This document shows positions 6,843 through 13,950 of a DNA stretch of 17,678 nucleotides, one piece after another. The stretch lies in NCBI GenBank assembly GCA_035697245.1, contig DASSDH010000067.1, forward strand, positions 1-17,678. The letters are read 5' to 3'. Source of the DNA: JACVRX01 sp035697245 (GTDB taxonomy: Bacteria > Actinomycetota > Actinomycetes > Jiangellales > Jiangellaceae). The translations under genes were made by a program, and so were the position numbers. Below the pieces are notes generated by a model. It did no database searches. It was not told the origin of the DNA and saw nothing but the letters and a program-made list of their open reading frames with translations. Positions within the stretch are counted from its first letter, which is position 1. Every line of letters starts with the position of its first letter.

Positions 6843-8048
6843 TCAGTTCACCCGGAGCTGATCTCGGCTAATCGGGCACGACATGCAACGCGGCCCACCC
6901 CGTCCCGAGCCGAGTTCGCTCCCCGCGATCCGGAGCACCTCGATTCCCGCTTCCTCCAGGCTGGCGTTGGTCTCCACATTGCGCTCGTATGCCACGGCGA
7001 GCCGCGGTCCGATGGCCAGGGTGTTGTTGCCGTCGTCCCACTGCTCCCGCTCGGCCGTGACGGGATCGAGCCCGGTATCGATGATCCGCACCGTGTCGAC
7101 GCCCATGGCCTTGGCCGCTGCGACCAGGAAGGGCGCGGGCGGGGCGACCTGCAGTTCACCGTCCTCGCCCGGTGTGAGTTCGATGGCGGTGAGCTCGTCG
7201 GCGACGTTCGCATATACGAGGATGGCGTCGACGTCGACCATGGTGCAGACCGTGTCCAGGTGCATCGTCGCGCGCTCCTGGGCGATGGGAACAGCCAGCA
7301 CGGTGTGGGCGAGCCCCGCCGCGAACACGTTGCGAGCCAGTCGCTCGGCGCCGGCTTGGGTGGTCCGCTCTCCGGTCCCGACCGCGACTACGCCGGGACT
7401 CAGCAGGAGGACATCGCCGCCTTCCAGTGACTCCAACTGGGGTGTGTAGACCTGAGACGTGCCGGCAAACCGGGGGTGATAGGCGTAAATCGCTCCGGTG
7501 AGCGTCGTCTCCCGGCTGCGTGCAGGCATGGCCAGGCTGGTGACGGCGACCTGGTCGCTGATCCAGACGCTGGAATCGCGGGTGAACAACAGGTTGGGAA
7601 GCGGGTCGACCACGAAGTCGTGGCGATCCATCAGCATGAAACGAAGCCCGCGCCCGCCGGTCAGCTCATCGTGCGCCAACCCGGCGGTGAGGGCGAGCGC
7701 GAGGTCGTCCGGATGCAGGCCCTCCAGGTGACGCTGCACGACTCGGCGAAGCGTTTCTCCGAGCCTCGGATCGGCGGTGACGGCATCGATGCACGCCGCG
7801 CGGGCCGAATCGTTGGCCAGCGTCTCTACTAGCAGGTCGGTCAGGTAGAGCACCTCGACGCCGTGGCTGCGCAGTTCATGGGCGAAGGCGTCATGCTCGT
7901 CCTGGGCCCGGCCGACCCACGGGATGCCGTCGAAGAGGAGCTCGTCGTTGTTGCGCGGCGTGAGCCGCTTCAATTCCGGGCCGGGTCGGTGCAACAACAC
8001 CGTCCGCAACCGGGCGACTTCGGAGTCTGCGCCGAGCGTGCTCGTCAT
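6843..8048 (-). CDS. arcA: Arginine deiminase
   Basis: This 401-residue cytoplasmic enzyme hydrolyses L-arginine to citrulline and ammonia, the first step of the arginine deiminase pathway. The amidinotransferase-fold active site is complete: NLLFTRDSSVW (152-162, with D158), LEGGDVL (208-214, with E209 and D212), the histidine in TMHLDTVCTMVD (261-272, H263 and D265), and the nucleophile C388 in GGPRCMSCPI. The length is normal. The ATG at 8048 is chosen over an upstream frame extension because TAGGCT lies 7 bases before it (8056-8061, minus strand) and the family's N-terminus begins here. No arcB, arcC or arginine/ornithine exchanger is beside it. It is divergent from a glycosyltransferase gene with a 75-base gap. 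Confidence 0.95.
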   Translation of the reverse strand: MTSTLGADSEVARLRTVLLHRPGPELKRLTPRNNDELLFDGIPWVGRAQDEHDAFAHELRSHGVEVLYLTDLLVETLANDSARAACIDAVTADPRLGETLRRVVQRHLEGLHPDDLALALTAGLAHDELTGGRGLRFMLMDRHDFVVDPLPNLLFTRDSSVWISDQVAVTSLAMPARSRETTLTGAIYAYHPRFAGTSQVYTPQLESLEGGDVLLLSPGVVAVGTGERTTQAGAERLARNVFAAGLAHTVLAVPIAQERATMHLDTVCTMVDVDAILVYANVADELTAIELTPGEDGELQVAPPAPFLVAAAKAMGVDTVRIIDTGLDPVTAEREQWDDGNNTLAIGPRLAVAYERNVETNASLEEAGIEVLRIAGSELGSGRGGPRCMSCPISRDQLRVN

Positions 8049-8055
8049 CCAGCCG

Positions 8056-8061
8056 AGCCTA
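8056..8061 (-). promoter_or_regulatory. -10 box of arcA
   Basis: TAGGCT on the minus strand lies 7 bases before the arcA ATG, predicting a leaderless transcript. It is divergent from the glycosyltransferase -10 at 8112. Confidence 0.6.
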
Positions 8062-8111
8062 TGGGCAGCGCGCTCTGCGGGCCGGCCGCAAACAGATCTG
8101 TCCGTACGCCG

Positions 8112-8117
8112 TAGCAT
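8112..8117 (+). promoter_or_regulatory. -10 box of the glycosyltransferase gene
   Basis: TAGCAT lies 6 bases before the ATG at 8124, predicting a leaderless transcript. Confidence 0.6.
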
Positions 8118-8123
8118 CGCCGG

Positions 8124-8867
8124 ATGCTGCGGGTCGCGGTGATCATCCCGGCGAAGGACGAGCAGGCCCGGATCGCCGCGACAGTCAAGGGCGCTTCGTC
8201 GCTTCCCGGTGTCGATCTCGTGCTGGTGGTCGACGATGGATCGACCGACGCGACAGCCGCCGCAGCTCACGGCGCGGGCGCCGTCGTGATTCGACACACC
8301 CGCAACCGGGGCAAGGGCGCTGCCATGCACAGCGGCGCCCAGGCGGTGGACGAGCTGAATCGAACGGAACCTGACGCGGTCGGCTCGCGGGCGTTGCTAT
8401 TCCTCGACGCCGATCTCGAGGACACCGCGGCCGAGGCGGCGCCGTTGATCGAGCCGGTCCGCGAGGGAAGTGCCGACATGACGATCGCCATGCTGCCGCC
8501 GCAGCGCAGCTCAGGGGGTGGTCACGGTCTGGTCGTCCGGCTGGCCCGGGTCGGGATCGAGCGTGCGACCGGCTGGTCGGCCACCCAGCCGTTGTCCGGT
8601 CAGCGCTGCCTGACCCGGACGGCGTTCCTGGCTGCCCTGCCGCTGGCGGATGGCTTCGGCGTCGAAGTCGGCCTGTCCATCGACCTGTTGCGCCGGGGGT
8701 ACCGGGTTCGCGAGGTCGAGGTGCCGTTTCACCACCGGGTCACCGGGGGGGACTGGCGCTCCCAGGTACACCGGGGTCGGCAGTGGCTGGACGTCGCTCG
8801 GGCGCTTCTGTGGCGGGGGGTTGCTCCGTTTGTCCTTCCTGGAGTTGGGCGTCGGCGATCGCGCTGA
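8124..8867 (+). CDS. Family 2 glycosyltransferase (GT-A fold)
   Basis: This 247-residue soluble or membrane-associated inverting glycosyltransferase has a single GT-A domain. The nucleotide-sugar site begins with VAVIIPAKDEQARI (4-17) and VVDDGSTDAT (35-44). NRGKGAAMHSG (61-71) is the usual third signature. LFLDADLED (92-100) contains the metal-binding DAD at 95-97. The acceptor-side region has PLSGQRCLTR (156-165), GFGVEVGLSIDLLRRGY (177-193) and a basic DWRSQVHRGRQW stretch (210-221). There are no transmembrane helices. The architecture resembles polyprenyl-phosphate and phosphoglycerate sugar transferases, but donor and acceptor are unknown. Its last 128 bases overlap, on the opposite strand, the 3' end of the membrane-protein gene. 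G runs of seven (8745-8751) and six (about 8815-8820) in the overlap make the exact C-terminus worth checking. Confidence 0.85.
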   Translation: MLRVAVIIPAKDEQARIAATVKGASSLPGVDLVLVVDDGSTDATAAAAHGAGAVVIRHTRNRGKGAAMHSGAQAVDELNRTEPDAVGSRALLFLDADLEDTAAEAAPLIEPVREGSADMTIAMLPPQRSSGGGHGLVVRLARVGIERATGWSATQPLSGQRCLTRTAFLAALPLADGFGVEVGLSIDLLRRGYRVREVEVPFHHRVTGGDWRSQVHRGRQWLDVARALLWRGVAPFVLPGVGRRRSR

Positions 8868-11004
8868 CCACGAGGGGAATCCCGACGGTGAGCAACAGGC
8901 CGGGAACGATGATCCCGGAGTCGTTCACTGCGAACCCGACCGCACCGGTCACCAGACCAGCCCAGATCAGGGGCCGGAGCACGGCCCAGCGGGTCACGGC
9001 AGCCTGTACTCCGCCGACACCCGGCGAGCGGACCAGCCAGATGATCACGCCATAGGCCACTGGAACGAGCCATCCGTAATAGGGGCTTCGCTGCAACGTT
9101 CCGATCGACGCCTGTGCTTTGCGCCAGACAACCGGCCAGGCGTCGCCGTCGACGAGGTCGGCGAAGAACTCCCCGAAATGGGTGCGCTCCGTGGCCGGGC
9201 GCAACCAGTCCAGCCAGGCAATAAGCGCGCACACGGCCACCGCGATGGCGCCGACGAGCGCCATCCGCCAGGCCGTCACCCGGACCCCGGCGACACCCAT
9301 GACGAGAACGGCAAAACCAGGCACCGTCGCGAGGATTCCGCCGACGTCCGCGCCCGCCTGTGGGGCGCCGTCGACGACAACGGTGACGACGCCGACCGCT
9401 GCGACCGCAAGCGCCGCCGTGCGCCGGGAGTGCCCGTAATCGAGCAGCAGCTGACCCAATGCCGCCGCAGCGACCAGTGCCGACGCGACGAAGATTGCGT
9501 ACGGAATGTTGCCGAACCCATAGAACCGGCCCGCCACGAGCGGGGACAGTCCGAGCAGGCTCGCGTGCTGCAAGTTCGAGCCCGTCGACACGTCCACGGC
9601 GAGCACTGTGGCCGTGAGCGCAGCGACGGCGCCGGGCGCGCCGTAGATGCGGTGCCGCCACGGTCCCCGCAGCGCCAGTACGGTCACCACCACGGTGGTC
9701 ACGAGCACCGTGGTCCACAGCAGCGTGCCAGTGCGCTCGAAGCGCCACCAGCGGGACAGGTTGGCGAGGAACGACGCGACAGGAAACGACGCCGCACCGA
9801 GGGCGGCGTACTGGACCAGCCGGATCAGCCGCTGTCGACCCGTCGGGTGGCCGCGCAGCCACAACACCGCAGCGACGAAGAACAGGACCTCTGCGACGCC
9901 GAGGATCTGGAAGAACGGTCCGGACTGGGTGCGGAACACCTGAGTGGCGCGATCGGTCCCCACGAGCTGGTCGATCGTCTCGTTGGTTGACGAGGGGTGT
10001 TCCTCGACACTCCGCCACGGCCGGCCGACCGTGCCTTCCGAGGGGTCGGTGACTCCGGCATATGCCGCCAGGGTCGAGGCCAAGTCGGTGAGCTGAACCA
10101 GGCCGGTCCACCGGGTCGACGGCGAGCTCAGCCAGTTGGGTCCGTACTCGACGCCGTTCGGTTGGGGACCGGCTGCGAGAGCGACGCGCAGCGCAGAGCG
10201 CGCGATCGTGCTCGGCTCCTCGTCTTCGGGCGGCTCGGTCGGAGCGCTGTCGGCGATGCCGGCCACGAGCACTGCGACGTCCGCGGGCACGTACGCCAAC
10301 AATTGAGCCAGTGCGGCATCGACGGTGGACACCGCAGCGCGGCGAGCTTCCGCTGCGGCGGCTTCCGCCTCCTCGTCGCCTGGCTCGCCCGGCGGCGGGA
10401 CCGACCCGAGGTCGATGACCGTCACGGGGCAGGTCGTGAGCAACGCTTCGTCCACGTCGGTCGGGTCCGGGGCGTAGTTCGTGGCGACACCGTCGCTGCG
10501 GGCCAGCGCGAGCACCGCCCCGGGTCCGACCGCCGTGGTGCAGGACCGTGCTTCGGCGACCCGGTCACCGAGAAGTCCGAGCCGGGTGTCGAAGGTCTGC
10601 TCCTGCTGGGCCAGCACCAGCTCGTCCCACCCCGGCACGGCCACGTCGCCATCGGCAAGCACTATCGGTTCCGGCACGTCCCGGCAGTACCGGTCGGGTT
10701 GGTCGTCGGCCTCGAGGTCCTGCACATCGCTGGCCCGGCGGCCGGCGCCAACAGTCAGCCACCCGTCCACGACACACGTACGGGCGCGCACCGTTCGGAC
10801 CGTCAGCGATGCCACCGCATTGGGTCCGACCAGGGAGTGCAAGGTCGGTGCATCCTCCGCGGTGACATCCTGCCAGGCCAGGCCCGCGATCCCGACCAGC
10901 ACGACACCCGCTGCGGGCTCCTGGGCGTGCGCCGACGGTGCGACCGCCCATCCCAGGAGACCGATGAGGATGGCACTGGCGAGCCGACGTGCGGTTCGGG
11001 TCAC
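8740..11004 (-). CDS. Polytopic membrane protein with alkaline-phosphatase-like ectodomain, LarC-coupled
   Basis: I do not recognise a named function for this 754-residue protein. Residues 1-27 look like a signal peptide ending AHA-Q. A predicted extracytoplasmic domain (about 28-360) follows. Its strand-turn patterns recall the alkaline phosphatase superfamily: VVLVGIAGLAW (34-44), PTLHSL (53-58), VVDGWLTVGAGRRA (78-91) and SSPSTRWTGLVQLTDLAST (293-311). The first metal-ligand aspartate appears to be missing. Cysteines 77, 107, 155 and 192 could form two disulfides. About ten or eleven membrane helices span 362-717, with conserved-looking loops GRFYGFGNIPYAIF (492-505), DGAPQAGADVGG (545-556) and NDSGIIVPG (694-702). 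A Pro/Glu-rich tail (718-754) ends the protein. The GTG start overlaps the larC stop as GTGA, so translation is coupled. Possible roles are envelope polymer handling or transport; this is inference. Confidence 0.8.
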   Translation of the reverse strand: MTRTARRLASAILIGLLGWAVAPSAHAQEPAAGVVLVGIAGLAWQDVTAEDAPTLHSLVGPNAVASLTVRTVRARTCVVDGWLTVGAGRRASDVQDLEADDQPDRYCRDVPEPIVLADGDVAVPGWDELVLAQQEQTFDTRLGLLGDRVAEARSCTTAVGPGAVLALARSDGVATNYAPDPTDVDEALLTTCPVTVIDLGSVPPPGEPGDEEAEAAAAEARRAAVSTVDAALAQLLAYVPADVAVLVAGIADSAPTEPPEDEEPSTIARSALRVALAAGPQPNGVEYGPNWLSSPSTRWTGLVQLTDLASTLAAYAGVTDPSEGTVGRPWRSVEEHPSSTNETIDQLVGTDRATQVFRTQSGPFFQILGVAEVLFFVAAVLWLRGHPTGRQRLIRLVQYAALGAASFPVASFLANLSRWWRFERTGTLLWTTVLVTTVVVTVLALRGPWRHRIYGAPGAVAALTATVLAVDVSTGSNLQHASLLGLSPLVAGRFYGFGNIPYAIFVASALVAAAALGQLLLDYGHSRRTAALAVAAVGVVTVVVDGAPQAGADVGGILATVPGFAVLVMGVAGVRVTAWRMALVGAIAVAVCALIAWLDWLRPATERTHFGEFFADLVDGDAWPVVWRKAQASIGTLQRSPYYGWLVPVAYGVIIWLVRSPGVGGVQAAVTRWAVLRPLIWAGLVTGAVGFAVNDSGIIVPGLLLTVGIPLVVSAIADAQLQEGQTEQPPATEAPERRPATADPGVPGSASPPR

Positions 11005-12170
11005 GGCGCGAGTCCCGCTGCTCGGGCGGCGGCTGCCGCTTCGGCCAGGACTGCCTTGACCGGGCGGCCGGCGGCCCGGGCGGCCGCGACGACGTCGTCA
11101 TACTCCGGTTGGCCGTTGACGAGCAGACCGTCGAGCGTCGCGGTCTTGATGCGTACTCGATGTCCACCGACCTCGACGCTTCGCTCGGTCCGGTCCAAGG
11201 CTCTCTTGTCGACGACGGTCTCGCGCAAGCCGATCGTCGTCGTCTCGACGAAGACGGCGTGCCGTACCGCGGCGAGGGCGGGGGCGTCGACGAGGACGGA
11301 CAGAGTGTGCGCCAGCCGGCCCTTCTTCATCACGATCGGCGTCAGCCACGCGTCCGCGGCGCCGGCCTCGAGCAGTCGAGTCAGGACGGGCGGCCAGAGC
11401 CGGGGGTCCATGTCGTCGACATTGGTCTCCAGCAGCAGCGTGGCCGGCTGTGGGTTGAGTGCCTCGCCGACGATGAGCCGAAGGACGTTGGGCTGATCAG
11501 CGAGGTCGCGACCCCCAGCACCCACGCCCTGTCGTCGGATCGCCATGGCCGGCTGCTCTCCCCAACCTGTCGCGTACTCGGTGACCAGAGCCGCGCCGGT
11601 CGGTGTCGTCAGCTCGACCTCGGCACCGCCGCCGTACGACGGCACTCCTTTCAACAGTTCGACGACGGCCGGGGCTGGCACGGGAAGCCGTCCATGCGCG
11701 GTCGACACGGTGCCGGAGCCGAGCGCGACCGGTGAAACGTGCAGCTCGGCCAGGTTCAACGCAACAAAGCCCGCGGCCGTGCCAACCACATCCGCGATGG
11801 CATCCAGGGCGCCCACCTCGTGAAAGTGCACATCCTCCGGTCTACCGCCGTGCACCCGCGCTTCGGCCGTCGCCAGGCGTTCGAAGGCACCTCGGGCCCG
11901 CGTGGCCACCTCGGCGGAAAGCAGGTTGTCATCGAGCAGGTCTCGAATCTGTGCCCAGGTGCGGGGCGTGGTCGACTCGACTGCGTCGACCTGCACCTTG
12001 GTGGCTCGCAGCGCAGCCCGGCGAACCTCCTCGACACGCAGCGACACCGGCTCCGGCGCAATCGCGTCGACGGCATGTTGCATCGTCTCGAGAGGTACTC
12101 CTGCGTCGACAAGGGCCGCGAGCAGCATGTCCCCGGCCACCCCGGACGAGCAGTCGAGCCACCCGATCAC
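11001..12170 (-). CDS. larC: LarC, nickel insertion protein for the nickel-pincer nucleotide cofactor
   Basis: This 389-residue cytoplasmic protein is the CTP-dependent cyclometallase that inserts nickel into pyridinium-3,5-bisthiocarboxylic acid mononucleotide. That is the last step in making the cofactor of lactate racemase (LarA) and related enzymes. Signatures are the N-terminal GWLDCSSGVAGDMLLAALVD (3-22), the metal-rich VHFHEVGALDAIADVVG (114-130), ETNVDDMDP (248-256), VMKKGRLAHTLSVL (280-293) and QPEYDD (354-359). In Lactiplantibacillus plantarum LarC needs a programmed frameshift; here the frame is continuous. The GTG start at 12170 overlaps the larB stop (GTGA), and the stop overlaps the next gene's GTG in the same way, so this is the middle gene of a tightly coupled operon. 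larE and larA are not in the window. Confidence 0.93.
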   Translation of the reverse strand: MIGWLDCSSGVAGDMLLAALVDAGVPLETMQHAVDAIAPEPVSLRVEEVRRAALRATKVQVDAVESTTPRTWAQIRDLLDDNLLSAEVATRARGAFERLATAEARVHGGRPEDVHFHEVGALDAIADVVGTAAGFVALNLAELHVSPVALGSGTVSTAHGRLPVPAPAVVELLKGVPSYGGGAEVELTTPTGAALVTEYATGWGEQPAMAIRRQGVGAGGRDLADQPNVLRLIVGEALNPQPATLLLETNVDDMDPRLWPPVLTRLLEAGAADAWLTPIVMKKGRLAHTLSVLVDAPALAAVRHAVFVETTTIGLRETVVDKRALDRTERSVEVGGHRVRIKTATLDGLLVNGQPEYDDVVAAARAAGRPVKAVLAEAAAAARAAGLAP

Positions 12171-12871
12171 GGCGCCGACCCGGGGACCGTGGGGGTTGCT
12201 CGCCGCGCGACGCGCGCGGCATGGACGCCCGCACCGAAGCCATTGTCGATGTTCACCACGACGACACCGGGGGCGCACGAGTTCAGCATGGCGAGCAGGG
12301 CGGCCAGCCCGTCGAACGAGGTTCCGTACCCCACCGACGTCGGCACGGCGACGAGGGGGACTCCGGTCAAGCCGCCGACGACGGATGGCAGGGCTCCCTC
12401 CATTCCCGCGACCACGACGAGACAGTCGGCCCGGTCGAGGTCGTCGCGCACATCCAGGAGGCGGTGCAGACCCGCGACGCCGACGTCGACGACCGTCGTC
12501 ACGTCCGCGCCGAAGGCGCGAGCGGTGTAGGCAGCCTCGATGGCGACCGGCCGGTCCGATGTTCCGGCGGCAACCACGACCACGTGTCCCCACGGTGCCG
12601 GCCATTCCCCGACGGCCGCGCATCGAGCGTCCTCGTCTACGTCAGCGTCCCCGCCGAAGGCCTCGCGCACGGCAGCGCGGGTATCAGCGTCGACCCGGGT
12701 GGCGAGCGCGAGCCGGTCGGGATGAGCTTCCCGAAGCGCACGCAACAGGGCGACGGTCTGCTCCGGCGACTTGCCGGCACCGAAAACCACCTCTGGATCT
12801 CCCGTCCGCACCAGGCGGTCGGTGTCCAGTCGCGCAAACCCCAGGTCACGCCAGCCCACGTCGCCACTCAT
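12167..12871 (-). CDS. larB: LarB, pyridinium-3,5-biscarboxylic acid mononucleotide synthase
   Basis: This 234-residue enzyme carboxylates nicotinic acid adenine dinucleotide and cleaves the phosphoanhydride, the first step of nickel-pincer nucleotide synthesis. The C-terminal half is related to PurE. Signatures are EVVFGAGKSPEQ (27-38), AAGTSDRPVAIEAA (101-114), VVVAGMEGALPSVVGGL (152-168), PTSVGYGTSFDGL (177-189) and the terminal NIDNGFGAG (207-215). The ATG at 12871 is chosen because TACCGT lies 7 bases upstream. An in-frame ATG at 12925 would add 18 low-information residues and would place the -10 inside the gene. It is the first gene of the larB-larC-membrane-protein operon and is divergent from pheA with a 66-base gap. 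Confidence 0.93.
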   Translation of the reverse strand: MSGDVGWRDLGFARLDTDRLVRTGDPEVVFGAGKSPEQTVALLRALREAHPDRLALATRVDADTRAAVREAFGGDADVDEDARCAAVGEWPAPWGHVVVVAAGTSDRPVAIEAAYTARAFGADVTTVVDVGVAGLHRLLDVRDDLDRADCLVVVAGMEGALPSVVGGLTGVPLVAVPTSVGYGTSFDGLAALLAMLNSCAPGVVVVNIDNGFGAGVHAARVARRATPTVPGSAP

Positions 12872-12878
12872 CGACCCG

Positions 12879-12884
12879 ACGGTA
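12879..12884 (-). promoter_or_regulatory. -10 box of the larBC operon
   Basis: TACCGT on the minus strand lies 7 bases before the larB ATG, predicting a leaderless operon mRNA. The divergent pheA -10 is 40 bases away, so the two promoters share their upstream sequence. Confidence 0.55.
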
Positions 12885-12924
12885 GCCGGGCGGTGTCCGC
12901 GCCTGCTCGACGGCTCGGTGCTCA

Positions 12925-12930
12925 TAAGCT
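12925..12930 (+). promoter_or_regulatory. -10 box of pheA
   Basis: TAAGCT lies 7 bases before the GTG at 12938, predicting a leaderless transcript and fixing the pheA start. Confidence 0.6.
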
Positions 12931-12937
12931 GACCCGC

Positions 12938-13876
12938 GTGCCGATCCAGCCCAGGACCAGACTTGGCTACCTCGGACCCGAGGCCACTTTCACCGAAGCG
13001 GCCGCCCGGACCGTTCCGTCCGCCGGCGAGCTGCTCGCCTATCCGACGGTACCTGCCGCGCTCGACGCGGTTCGACAGGGCGAGGTCGACGGTGCGGTCG
13101 TCCCCGTCGAGAGTTCGGTCGAGGGCTCGGTCAACGCGACGCTCGACGAGCTGATCCGTGGTGAACCGCTGGCAATCTCCGCCGAGGTGCTCCTGCCGGT
13201 GTCGATGGCGCTGATGGCGCGGCCGGGGACCGTGCTCGGCTCGATTCACCAGATCGTCACCCATCCGGTCGCGGAAGCCCAGTGCCGCCGATGGGTGGCG
13301 GCGAAAATGCCCGGCGCGCGCATCATCGTGACGACGTCGACCGCTGCGGCCGCGGCCGCCGTGGCGGCCGGAGAGATGGGTCCAGGCGGCCGCTATGACG
13401 CGGCCATCGCGGCGCCGGTCGCCGCCGAGCGGTACGGACTCGAGACACTCGCAACCGCGATTGGCGATTACCCCGACGCTGTGACCCGGTTCGTGTTGGT
13501 GACGAAACCGGCGCCGCCCCCTCCGCCGACGGGGGCGGACCGCACCAGCCTGGTCGCGTTCATCCGCGACGATCATCCAGGAGCCTTGCTGGAGATCCTC
13601 GAGCAGTTCGCCGCGCGCGGGGTCAACCTGACCCGGATCGAGTCGCGGCCGACCGGCAACGGGATGGGCCGGTACTGCTTCGCCGTGGATTGCGAGGGGC
13701 ACGTCGCCGATGCCCGCGTGGGCGAGGCCCTGATGGGATTGCGGCGGGTATGCGCCGACGTCCGCTTTCTCGGTTCCTACCCGCGCGCCGACGGCATCGC
13801 CGTGTCGCCGACTCGCGGTACTGCGAATGAGGACTTCGCCAACGCGCAGGCCTGGCTGGCGCGGCTGCGGGGCTGA
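12938..13876 (+). CDS. pheA: Prephenate dehydratase (monofunctional, with ACT domain)
   Basis: This 312-residue cytoplasmic enzyme converts prephenate to phenylpyruvate in phenylalanine synthesis. The catalytic domain (about 7-190) contains LGYLGPEATFTEAAA (9-23), VVPVESSVEGSVN (54-66), THPVAEAQC (108-116) and the catalytic threonine in the TRF motif DAVTRFVLVT (180-189, T183). A proline-rich linker, PAPPPPPT (191-198), leads to an ACT regulatory domain (about 203-282). That domain has GALLEILEQFAARGVNLTRI (215-234) and ESRP (235-238), the site associated with phenylalanine feedback inhibition. There is no chorismate mutase part. The GTG start is supported by TAAGCT 7 bases upstream; the frame is open far upstream only opposite larB and larC. 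It is followed by a hairpin and then serS. Confidence 0.95.
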   Translation: MPIQPRTRLGYLGPEATFTEAAARTVPSAGELLAYPTVPAALDAVRQGEVDGAVVPVESSVEGSVNATLDELIRGEPLAISAEVLLPVSMALMARPGTVLGSIHQIVTHPVAEAQCRRWVAAKMPGARIIVTTSTAAAAAAVAAGEMGPGGRYDAAIAAPVAAERYGLETLATAIGDYPDAVTRFVLVTKPAPPPPPTGADRTSLVAFIRDDHPGALLEILEQFAARGVNLTRIESRPTGNGMGRYCFAVDCEGHVADARVGEALMGLRRVCADVRFLGSYPRADGIAVSPTRGTANEDFANAQAWLARLRG

Positions 13877-13883
13877 CCTTGTG

Positions 13884-13932
13884 GATCATGAGACAGCTGT
13901 GCCGGCACGACCGTCGCACCTGTTTCATGATC
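13884..13932 (+). repeat. Long imperfect hairpin between pheA and serS
   Basis: GATCATGAGACAG (13884-13896) pairs with CTGTTTCATGATC (13920-13932): 12 Watson-Crick pairs and one G-T wobble. Further pairing is possible inside, including CGG/CCG around the loop CACGA. It begins 7 bases after the pheA stop and ends 6 bases before the serS -10 box. It could terminate pheA, act as an operator at serS, or be a copy of a dispersed intergenic palindrome. There is no T tract. Confidence 0.6.
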
Positions 13933-13938
13933 GCGAGT

Positions 13939-13944
13939 TAACCT
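13939..13944 (+). promoter_or_regulatory. -10 box of serS
   Basis: TAACCT lies 6 bases before the serS GTG, predicting a leaderless transcript; a leader-based control such as a T-box is therefore not expected. Confidence 0.55.
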
Positions 13945-13950
13945 GGGCGC

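Noticed and set aside
8650..9990. 446-codon plus-strand frame opposite the membrane-protein gene
   Set aside because: Composition is Arg/Gly/His/Asp-rich with no hydrophobic pattern or motif, as expected of the complement of a high-GC membrane gene.
12872..12925. Upstream in-frame ATG for larB at 12925
   Set aside because: The added 18 residues are not LarB-like, and this start would put the TACCGT box inside the gene and reach into the pheA promoter.
11603..12937. Long plus-strand open frame continuous with pheA
   Set aside because: It runs antisense to larC and larB, both with complete signatures, and its residues are Arg/Pro-rich shadow sequence. pheA begins at 12938 after a -10 box.
13899..13908. 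GTGCCGGCAC palindrome as a separate operator
   Set aside because: It lies inside the loop region of the larger pheA-serS hairpin, and 10-base GC palindromes are common in DNA of this composition.
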